Made by a program: the position numbers and the translations under genes. This document shows, one piece after another, positions 1 to 6,355 of a stretch of DNA of 23,807 bases. Every line of letters begins with the position of its first letter. Positions within the stretch are counted from its first letter, which is position 1. Source of the DNA: an uncultured bacterium (GTDB lineage Bacteria > Bacteroidota > Bacteroidia > Sphingobacteriales > Sphingobacteriaceae); NCBI GenBank assembly GCA_903958995.1, contig CAJBVG010000322.1:1-23807 (forward strand), read 5' to 3'. The notes below the pieces were generated by a model. That model did not search any database. It saw only the letters and a program-made list of their open reading frames with translations, and had not been told where the DNA came from.

Positions 1-580
1 GATTAATATGTTAATATGTTAATGGGATAATATGTTAATGTGTCGAAGTACGAACGACGAGATAAAATGGTAACTCGTAATTGGTAGCTCGTAACTCGTA
101 ATAATATAACCGTGTCTCTGTGTCTTTGTGCTTGGATTGGTATTGGTAACAAATTAATATGTTAATGTGTTAATGCCTGCCTCGGCCTAAGACGAGGGGA
201 TATTATGTTAATGCATATAACACGAGGTACCAGGTACGAACGACGAGACACGAAATTGGTAATTCGTAATTGGTAACTCGTAACTCGTAAAAAAATAACA
301 GTGTCTTTGTGTCTCTGTGCTTAGGTGGGTAATTGGTAACTGGTGACTAGTGGCTGGTAATTAGTATACGAGATTCGTAACTGGTAACTCGTAACTCGTA
401 AAAAAATAACAGTGTCTCTGTGTCTCTGTGCTTAGGTACGAAATTCGTAACTGGTACCTAGTAGCTCGTAACTCGGTATTAAATATAAAACTGCGTCTTT
501 GTGTCTCTGTGCTTAGGTAGGTAATTGGTAGCTGGTAATTAGTATCGAAATACGAACGTCGAGATACGAGGTACGAGATT
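1..580. repeat. Gene-free block of degenerate interspersed repeats
   Basis: No convincing gene lies here. The block is built from a few recurring phrases. A 22-nt unit with core GTGTCTYTGTGTCTYTGTGC starts at 112, 301, 412 and 493 (the last copy begins GC instead of GT). Each copy is preceded by an A/T run and a CTCGTAACTCGTA-type phrase (about 88-100, 278-289, 388-400, 466-475). A GGTAATTGGTARCTGG...GGTAATTAGTAT phrase recurs at 327-366 and 519-544. TACGAACGACGAG recurs at 49-61 and 236-248, with a one-base variant at 551-562. TTAATATGTTAATG phrases fill 3-40 and 154-175. CTCGTA and TACGAG are inverted copies, so parts can fold. Copy spacing is 189, 111 and 81 bp, so this is not a regular array. 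Function is unknown. Confidence 0.8.
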
Positions 581-598
581 AGGATAAATGAAAATGCT

Positions 599-606
599 TA
601 TCTTTG
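599..606 (+). promoter_or_regulatory. Predicted -7 promoter element of mnmG (TATCTTTG)
   Basis: TATCTTTG matches the Bacteroidota -7 consensus TAnnTTTG exactly and lies 38 bases before the mnmG ATG. No clear -33 TTG box is seen at the usual 17-23 bp spacing. The start site would fall near 612, placing the parS palindrome inside the short leader. Confidence 0.55.
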
Positions 607-626
607 TAATTAATCGGAACAAAGGT

Positions 627-642
627 TGTTCCACGTGAAACA
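627..642. promoter_or_regulatory. parS: parS-type ParB (Spo0J) binding site
   Basis: The 16-mer TGTTCCACGTGAAACA is identical to the Bacillus subtilis parS sequence and fits the widespread consensus TGTTNCACGTGAAACA. It is a near-perfect palindrome (one off-symmetry base). It ends 2 bases before the mnmG ATG. mnmG (gidA) is classically close to oriC and parAB, so the context agrees with an origin-proximal centromere site. It is the only full match I saw in the window. ParB binding itself is inferred. Confidence 0.85.
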
Positions 643-644
643 AA

Positions 645-2507
645 ATGAATCAGAAATATAATGTAATAGTGGTGGGTGCGGGACATGCGGGATGTGAGGC
701 AGCAGCGGCAGCGGCTAACCTTGGATCTAGTGTTTTGTTGATTACCATGAATATGGGTGTAATTGCACAGATGTCATGTAACCCAGCAATGGGTGGTGTG
801 GCTAAGGGGCAAATTGTGAGAGAAATTGATGCCATGGGTGGTTACTCTGGTATTATATCAGATAAGAGTACTATTCAATTTAGAATGTTGAATAGGTCGA
901 AGGGCCCTGCGATGTGGAGTCCGAGAACACAGAATGATAGGATGAGGTTTGCTGAGGAGTGGAGATGGGCTTTAGAGAAAACCCCCAATGTGGATTTCTG
1001 GCAAGATATGGTTACCCAGGTGAAGGTGGTAGATGGAAGAGTGGCTGGTGTGGTAACATCATTGGGTATGGAGTTTGATGCAGATGCTGTGGTATTAACA
1101 AATGGTACATTTTTAAATGGTGTAATACATATAGGTGAGAAAAGATTTGGCGGGGGTAGAACAGCAGAGAAAGCGGCGACCGGATTAACAGAACAATTGG
1201 TAGGGTTGGGATTTGAATCGGGTAGAATGAAAACGGGTACTCCTCCAAGAGTAGATGGTCGTAGTTTGGATTATTCTAAAATGGAGGAACAACAAGGCGA
1301 TGAAGATAGAGGACAGTTTTCGTTCTTAGATATTGAACGACCAACCGATCAAAGAAGTTGTTACATTACCTATACCAATGAAGCTGTACACGAAACACTA
1401 AAAGAAGGCTTTGAAAAGTCTCCAATGTTCACTGGAAGGATTAAAGGACTAGGACCAAGATATTGCCCCTCTATAGAAGACAAGATAAATAGATTTGCAG
1501 ATCGTACCAGACATCAAATATTTGTAGAACCTGAAGGTTGGAATACAGTGGAAATTTATGTGAATGGATTTTCGACTTCATTACCAGAAGATGTTCAACA
1601 AAAAGCCTTGCGTTTAATACCGGGGTTTGAGAAGGCTAAAATGTTTAGACCTGGATATGCTATCGAATATGATTACTTTCCACCTACACAATTAGGATTA
1701 ACTTTAGAAACTAAATTGGTAGAAAATTTATATTTCGCCGGACAAATAAACGGAACAACGGGTTATGAAGAGGCGGCATCTCAGGGATTTGTGGCAGGTA
1801 TTAATGCTCACTTAAAAATAAACGAAAAAGATCCTTTAATTATGAAAAGGTCTGAATCTTATATCGGTGTGTTAATTGACGACTTGGTAACCAAAGGAAC
1901 CGAAGAGCCTTACCGAATGTTTACCTCAAGAGCAGAACATCGTTTATTATTAAGACAAGATAATGCCGACATTCGATTAACTAAAATGTCTTATGATATT
2001 GGTTTAGCATCTAAAGATCGTTTAGATAGAATGTATGAGAAGGTCGACAATGCTAGAATAATAGAAAAATACCTAAAAGAGAAAAGTATAGATCCTTCAG
2101 AAATTAATTCAATATTAGTAGAGAAGGGGACTAATGAAATTCCCCATAGCGTTAAACTTCACAATTTATTATTAAGACCTCAAATCGAAATTAATGATTT
2201 AATAAACGCAGATACAGAGTTGTTCAGTTTGGTAGAAAAAATGAGAAAGGAAGATATTGAACAAGCTGAAATAAATATTAAATACGAGAGTTATTTAGGG
2301 AAGGAATTAGAGATGGTTGAAAAACTGAAAAAATTAGATGATAAGGTGATCAATCCTGAATTTAATTATCACAACTTAATATCTTTATCAAAAGAGTCGC
2401 GAGAGAAACTAATGAAGATAAAACCTCGTACATTAGGACAAGCATCTAGAATATCGGGTGTTACTCCAGCTGATGTGAGTGTTTTAATGATACATTTAAA
2501 TAGTTAA
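645..2507 (+). CDS. mnmG: tRNA uridine-5-carboxymethylaminomethyl modification enzyme MnmG (GidA)
   Basis: FAD-dependent subunit of the MnmE-MnmG complex, which adds the carboxymethylaminomethyl group to the wobble uridine (U34) of certain tRNAs in the cytoplasm. The 620-residue length is normal for the family. The N-terminal dinucleotide-binding motif GAGHAGCEAA is at residues 11-20. The family signature around CNPAMGG (Cys45) and GQIVREIDAMGG follows, then the NGTFLNG and FGGGR segments. A TSRAEHRLLLRQDNAD block and the C-terminal helical PRTLGQASRISGV region complete the protein. The ATG at 645 follows an A-rich, SD-less leader containing a parS site. Base composition is odd: the first ~640 bp are very G-rich on this strand, while the rest is AT-rich and balanced. 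Downstream is a small lipoprotein gene 29 bases away. Confidence 0.97.
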   Translation: MNQKYNVIVVGAGHAGCEAAAAAANLGSSVLLITMNMGVIAQMSCNPAMGGVAKGQIVREIDAMGGYSGIISDKSTIQFRMLNRSKGPAMWSPRTQNDRMRFAEEWRWALEKTPNVDFWQDMVTQVKVVDGRVAGVVTSLGMEFDADAVVLTNGTFLNGVIHIGEKRFGGGRTAEKAATGLTEQLVGLGFESGRMKTGTPPRVDGRSLDYSKMEEQQGDEDRGQFSFLDIERPTDQRSCYITYTNEAVHETLKEGFEKSPMFTGRIKGLGPRYCPSIEDKINRFADRTRHQIFVEPEGWNTVEIYVNGFSTSLPEDVQQKALRLIPGFEKAKMFRPGYAIEYDYFPPTQLGLTLETKLVENLYFAGQINGTTGYEEAASQGFVAGINAHLKINEKDPLIMKRSESYIGVLIDDLVTKGTEEPYRMFTSRAEHRLLLRQDNADIRLTKMSYDIGLASKDRLDRMYEKVDNARIIEKYLKEKSIDPSEINSILVEKGTNEIPHSVKLHNLLLRPQIEINDLINADTELFSLVEKMRKEDIEQAEINIKYESYLGKELEMVEKLKKLDDKVINPEFNYHNLISLSKESREKLMKIKPRTLGQASRISGVTPADVSVLMIHLNS

Positions 2508-2536
2508 TATGTTGATTAACAAGGAATTATAACATA

Positions 2537-2755
2537 ATGAAAATAGTTACGTTTGTATTGTTGCTTCTGTTAAGTGCGTGCGCTAGCACCGAACAAACTG
2601 GTGTAACGACAGAAATACTTGCGACATGCACTTATAATACTGGCGATCAAGCCATTTTTGAATCTAATAACCCAAATTATTCTGAAATAATTATAAAGAG
2701 TAGAACACATCGATATAAGGTGGGTAAGAAGTATCTATTAATTTTAAGAAAATAG
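2537..2755 (+). CDS. Small predicted lipoprotein, 72 aa
   Basis: I do not recognise a family. The protein starts with a hydrophobic signal segment (residues 2-14) ending in the lipobox LSAC, with the acylated cysteine at residue 15. A short mature domain of about 57 residues follows, with CTYNTGDQAIFE and a basic stretch RTHRYKVGKKYLL near the C-terminus. It is probably a membrane-anchored periplasmic or outer-membrane lipoprotein. It lies 29 bases after mnmG and 35 bases before the next lipoprotein gene, on the same strand, so co-transcription is plausible. No terminator is seen on either side. Lipoprotein processing is well supported by the motif; any further function would be a guess. Confidence 0.8.
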   Translation: MKIVTFVLLLLLSACASTEQTGVTTEILATCTYNTGDQAIFESNNPNYSEIIIKSRTHRYKVGKKYLLILRK

Positions 2756-2790
2756 TAAAATATATTTCTCCTTGCCGTATAATTGTGATA

Positions 2791-4341
2791 ATGAAAATCA
2801 TTAATGCCCTTCTAAAATACTCTGCACTATTCGCACTACTTATAATCACATCTTGTGCCAACATGGTAAATCCTAATGGTGGTGAAAAAGATATTATTCC
2901 TCCTGCTTTAGTAAAATCTAATCCAAAGAATTTTTCAACAAATTCTACATCAACAAAAATTGAATTAAACTTTAATGAGTATTTAAATTTAAAAGATATT
3001 CAACAACAATTAATAATTAGCCCAGGTGATATTAGTGTTGAAGTAAATAAGCGTGGTAAAAATTTACTTCTAGAACTCAACAAAAAACCAGCTGAGAATA
3101 CAACCTATATTATAAATTTTGGTGATGCTATATCTGATTATACAGAGAACAATATTGCGAAAGATTTCAAATTCATTTTTAGTACAGGATCTGAAATTGA
3201 TTCTTTGACATTAAAAGGAAGTATAGTAAATGCAATGACAAAAGAATCTGTAAAGGACATCATTGTATGTTTATATACAGACACAATAAATGATTCTGTT
3301 GTGTATAAACAAAAACCAGATTATACAGTACGTAGTAACGAAAACGGACTATTTGTATTTACTAATTTAAGAGCAAATCAATACAGAATATTTGCAATTA
3401 AAGAAACCAATAATAATAAACTGTTTGATTCGCAAGAAGAAGAAATAGCATTCATTGATACCAATATAAATTTAACCTCTAATAATAAAGTAGGCGAACT
3501 ATTATTGTTTACTGAAAAACCTAAGGATAGAAAATTAATCAACAAAGATATTTCTTATAAAAAAGTATTGTTGACTTATAATAAGGAAACTAGTATAATC
3601 TTGATAAATAATAATGATAATATAGATACAGTTATCTATTCATCTAAAAGAGATTCTATTATTGTTTATTATAATGCGATGCCCGATACATCTTATTTAT
3701 ATATAAAAGAAAATAATAAAATAGATACCTTAAAGGTTAAGTTTCCAAAATCTATTAAGAAAAAGGAATTTAATGTTAATGTAGATAATAAAATATTTGG
3801 TAAAGAAATTATAATAAAATCTAGTGATAAATTTTCTCTTTTAAATTCTGATTCTTTACTATTAAAAGAAGATTCTTTAGAAGTAAAATATAAATTGGAT
3901 CAAATTAATTATAACACCTATAAATTGAGTTACAATTTTGATGTAGAAAAAAAATATGTACTCTTTTTAAAGGATAGCGTATTTCTTTCATATCAAGGAA
4001 ATAAAAACAAAGGACTTAATTACAATATAAATTTTTATAGAGATGAAGATGTTGGAACCTTAAAAATTAAATCGAATTATAAGGAACCAATTATACTTGA
4101 ATTATTAAATGAACGTAATGAATTAGTACGACGAACTATTTGTCATGAGAATAAAGAAACACAGTATAAAAATTTAATTGCAGGAACATATAAACTTAAA
4201 ATCGTTTTCGATGCTAACAAAAATAAGCAATGGGATACTGGTAACTATTTAAAGAGAATCCAACCTGAAAAGATTATATACCAAACTAATCCAATAAAAA
4301 TAAGAGCTAACTGGGATTTAGAATTAGAAATTAATCCTTAA
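2791..4341 (+). CDS. Lipoprotein with N-terminal SbsA/Big_5-type Ig-like domain
   Basis: A 516-residue lipoprotein of a family common in Bacteroidota. The ATG at 2791 is preferred over an in-frame GTG at 2785 because it directly precedes the signal peptide (MKIINALLKYSALFALLIITSC) with lipobox ITSC and Cys22. After it comes the conserved-looking NPNGGEKDIIPP segment, which introduces a Big_5 Ig-like domain (PKNFSTNSTSTKIELNFNEYL, about residues 35-125). The remainder is a long Asn/Lys-rich, beta-predicted region. It includes a segment around 145-225 resembling a carboxypeptidase-regulatory or SdrD-B fold, and a similar NKNKQWDTGNY repeat near the C-terminus. It is likely anchored in the periplasm or outer membrane; the molecular role is unknown. 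Codon usage is extremely AT-rich. Its last 11 bases overlap the end of the convergent gene on the other strand. Confidence 0.85.
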   Translation: MKIINALLKYSALFALLIITSCANMVNPNGGEKDIIPPALVKSNPKNFSTNSTSTKIELNFNEYLNLKDIQQQLIISPGDISVEVNKRGKNLLLELNKKPAENTTYIINFGDAISDYTENNIAKDFKFIFSTGSEIDSLTLKGSIVNAMTKESVKDIIVCLYTDTINDSVVYKQKPDYTVRSNENGLFVFTNLRANQYRIFAIKETNNNKLFDSQEEEIAFIDTNINLTSNNKVGELLLFTEKPKDRKLINKDISYKKVLLTYNKETSIILINNNDNIDTVIYSSKRDSIIVYYNAMPDTSYLYIKENNKIDTLKVKFPKSIKKKEFNVNVDNKIFGKEIIIKSSDKFSLLNSDSLLLKEDSLEVKYKLDQINYNTYKLSYNFDVEKKYVLFLKDSVFLSYQGNKNKGLNYNINFYRDEDVGTLKIKSNYKEPIILELLNERNELVRRTICHENKETQYKNLIAGTYKLKIVFDANKNKQWDTGNYLKRIQPEKIIYQTNPIKIRANWDLELEINP

Positions 4342-4843
4342 ACCAATCAGAATACATCATATAATTAGAAGATAGCTTATTTAACAACTCGCGTTGATCT
4401 TCAGTTATTGGTTTTATTTTTTTAGCTGGAGTACCTGCGTATAAAAATCCAGATTCACATACTGTATTTTCCAAAACAACAGAACCAGCAGCAATAATAG
4501 TATACTCTTCTAAAATTGCATTATCCATAACAATAGCACCCATACCTATTAATACATGATCCTGCACTGTACAACCATGTACTAAAGCATTATGTCCTAT
4601 AGATACATCATTACCTATAGTAGTAGCGGCTTTTTGATACGTACAATGAATAACAGCGCCATCTTGAATATTGGTACGATCTCCTATCTTAATATAATGC
4701 ACATCACCTCTAATAACTGCATTGAACCATACACTACAATTTTCACCCAATGTAACATCACCTACTATAGTTGAGTTTGGTGCAAGCCAACAACTTTGCG
4801 GTATTGTTGGATGAATATTTTTTACTGCTAATACAAGTGCCAT
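4331..4843 (-). CDS. Gamma-carbonic-anhydrase-like hexapeptide-repeat protein (YrdA/PaaY type)
   Basis: A 170-residue left-handed beta-helix protein of the gamma-carbonic-anhydrase-like family. Hexapeptide turns run from about residue 20 to 145. The three metal-ligand histidines are in place: His66 (DGAVIH), His84 (SIGH) and His89 (ALVHG). The family segment VWFNAVIRGDV (residues 38-48) is also present. A homotrimeric, cytoplasmic, metal-binding enzyme is expected. Members are annotated as carbonic anhydrases or acyltransferases, and activity cannot be told from sequence. Its ATG shares one base with the nadA stop codon (TAATG), so the two genes are very probably translationally coupled. Its 3' end overlaps the convergent lipoprotein gene by 11 bases with no room for a terminator. 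Confidence 0.9.
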   Translation of the reverse strand: MALVLAVKNIHPTIPQSCWLAPNSTIVGDVTLGENCSVWFNAVIRGDVHYIKIGDRTNIQDGAVIHCTYQKAATTIGNDVSIGHNALVHGCTVQDHVLIGMGAIVMDNAILEEYTIIAAGSVVLENTVCESGFLYAGTPAKKIKPITEDQRELLNKLSSNYMMYSDWFKD

Positions 4844-5871
4844 TATAATCCTAATTTTGCTGAAATATCTAACATTCTAATAATTGGTGATTTTGCTTTA
4901 TTTATTAAATCATCAGAAAGAGTAACTTCCGGTAATTCATACTTTAAACAATTATATAACTTTTCTAATGTGTTTAGTTTCATATGTGGACAATCATTAC
5001 AAGCACAATTATTATTTGGAGGTGCTGGTATAAATTGTTTTGTAGGATTCGCTAAAATCATCTGATGTAATATACCTGATTCTGTAGCTACAATATAAGA
5101 GTTCGCTGAATCTTTAGAAGTATAATTTAATAAAGCTGTAGTAGATCCAATAAAATCTGCAATGGCTAAAACAGAATCTTCACATTCGGGATGTGCTATT
5201 AATTTTGCTTCTGGATGTCGTTCTTTTAATTTTGTTATTTTTTCTAATGAGAAAATTTCATGAACCATACAAGCACCATTCCAAAGCACCATGTCTCTTC
5301 CTGTTTTCTTAATAATATAAGCACCTAAATTTTTATCGGGTGCAAAAATAATTTTTTGATCTAATGGTAAACTCTCAACTATTTGAACAGCATTACTAGA
5401 AGTACAAACTATATCACTTAAAGCTTTAATTCCTGCAGAACAGTTAACATAAGTAATAACTAAATGATCTGGGTATTTCTTTTTAAATTCTAAAAATAAA
5501 TTAGGTGGACAAGTATCTGCTAATGAACATCCAGCTTTTAAATCTGGTAATAATACTTTTTTATTTGGTGATAAAATTTTAGCTGTTTCAGCCATAAAAT
5601 GAACTCCAGCAAAAACAATAATATCTGCACTTGTTTTAGCTGCTTCTTGTGATAGACCTAAACTATCTCCAATATAATCAGCGATATCTTGAATATCAGA
5701 ATCTTGATAATAATGTGCTAGAATAACTGCGTTCTTTTCTTTCTTTAATTTTTCAATTTCAAAAAACAAATCAAGAGTAGGATCTACAGGCATATTCAAA
5801 TAACCTAATTTATCGAGCTCCGCTATTTTTATATTTTCCATATTATTTTTTCGATTTTCAAATTTGTACAT
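4843..5871 (-). CDS. nadA: Quinolinate synthase NadA
   Basis: Condenses iminoaspartate with dihydroxyacetone phosphate to quinolinate, the second step of de novo NAD synthesis, using a [4Fe-4S] cluster. The three cluster cysteines are visible: Cys144 (YVNCSAGIKA), Cys230 (HPEC) and Cys294 (CNDCPHMKLN). Other family blocks are AHYYQDSDIQDIADYIGDSL (52-71), FAGVHFMAETAKIL (87-100) and TESGILHQM (263-271). The full ORF has 342 residues. An internal ATG at 5841 (Met11, MENIKIAEL) may be the real start, because the first ten residues (MYKFENRKNN) look like an added leader; no SD sequence decides it. The gene is divergent from nadB, which supplies iminoaspartate, across a 484-bp region. It overlaps the next minus-strand gene by one base. 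Confidence 0.96.
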   Translation of the reverse strand: MYKFENRKNNMENIKIAELDKLGYLNMPVDPTLDLFFEIEKLKKEKNAVILAHYYQDSDIQDIADYIGDSLGLSQEAAKTSADIIVFAGVHFMAETAKILSPNKKVLLPDLKAGCSLADTCPPNLFLEFKKKYPDHLVITYVNCSAGIKALSDIVCTSSNAVQIVESLPLDQKIIFAPDKNLGAYIIKKTGRDMVLWNGACMVHEIFSLEKITKLKERHPEAKLIAHPECEDSVLAIADFIGSTTALLNYTSKDSANSYIVATESGILHQMILANPTKQFIPAPPNNNCACNDCPHMKLNTLEKLYNCLKYELPEVTLSDDLINKAKSPIIRMLDISAKLGL

Positions 5872-6082
5872 TATTAACGTCTTATTAAAATCATCATTAA
5901 ATTTTTAAAAATATTTGGTGATGATGATTAGGGTGTTGGTAAGGTTAATAAATGCACTTTTTCTTAACATTAAAAAACTTTTAATTATTTCTCAACACGA
6001 TACACACAAATTAATATGATCAAAGTATTGATTTACTGCTCAATTCGTTTTCCTCAAAATTTGTGAATTGTTATTCTGTTAA

Positions 6083-6090
6083 CAAAGATA
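6083..6090 (-). promoter_or_regulatory. Predicted -7 element for nadA (TATCTTTG on minus strand)
   Basis: The minus strand reads TATCTTTG, an exact TAnnTTTG match oriented toward nadA. It would give a leader of roughly 200 nt, which is long, so a promoter nearer the gene is also possible. No good -33 TTG was found at standard spacing. Confidence 0.4.
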
Positions 6091-6243
6091 CACCCTAAAA
6101 TTTGTTAATATCTTGTCAACAACCGACGGATTTCGGGCAGAACTAGCGAACAACTTTAAAGTTTTACCCGACTTATAAACTTATTCTATCGTTACTCACA
6201 AGTTGCTAACTGTAAAAATGGGTTTGTTAACACACCTTTTGGG

Positions 6244-6308
6244 GTAATGAGTATTGGGTATTGAGTAATGGGTTAAAAATTTTGTCTCAATACTCAGATC
6301 TCACTACT
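6244..6308. repeat. Quasi-palindromic GAGTATTG/CAATACTC element upstream of nadB
   Basis: GGGTATTGAG (6256-6265) pairs with CTCAATACTC (6286-6295) in a 10-bp stem with one G-T pair and a 20-nt loop. Outside it, GTAATGAG (6244-6251) pairs 7 of 8 with CTCACTAC (about 6300-6307). Short GAGTA/TGGGT phrases repeat within each arm. The style resembles the low-complexity phrases at the start of the window, but the sequence differs. It lies just upstream of the nadB -7 box. Confidence 0.65.
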
Positions 6309-6322
6309 CACTACTATTTTTG

Positions 6323-6330
6323 TAACTTTG
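6323..6330 (+). promoter_or_regulatory. Predicted -7 promoter element of nadB (TAACTTTG)
   Basis: An exact match to TAnnTTTG, ending 25 bases before the nadB ATG. The implied leader is about 20 nt with no Shine-Dalgarno sequence, which is usual in this phylum. The -33 TTG is not evident. Confidence 0.6.
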
Positions 6331-6355
6331 TTCCATAATTATTATTTCATTACCA

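Larger units (their letters stand above)
5872..6355. promoter_or_regulatory. Divergent nadA-nadB regulatory region
   Basis: This 484-bp AT-rich stretch contains no supported gene. It holds the outward-facing -7 boxes of both genes (CAAAGATA at 6083-6090 for nadA on the minus strand, TAACTTTG at 6323-6330 for nadB). It also has several GTTAAC / TTGTTAA / TCAACAA motifs between 6077 and 6236, including TGTTAACA at 6078-6085 and an imperfect palindrome about 6102-6122. A quasi-palindrome lies at 6244-6308. The GTTAAC motifs could be operators, but no known NAD regulator site is recognised. Confidence 0.5.

Noticed and set aside
1..580. CRISPR array
   Set aside because: Repeats are degenerate and unevenly spaced, the intervening sequence is itself made of repeated phrases, and no cas gene is nearby.
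5980..6130. Replication origin in the nadA-nadB gap
   Set aside because: AT-rich, but I find no good TTATNCACA DnaA boxes, only 7-of-9 matches (such as near 5999 and 6061), and no dnaA or dnaN gene.
5872..6355. NAD-sensing riboswitch upstream of nadA or nadB
   Set aside because: No recognisable riboswitch core; the nadB leader appears far too short and the nadA leader shows no convincing fold.
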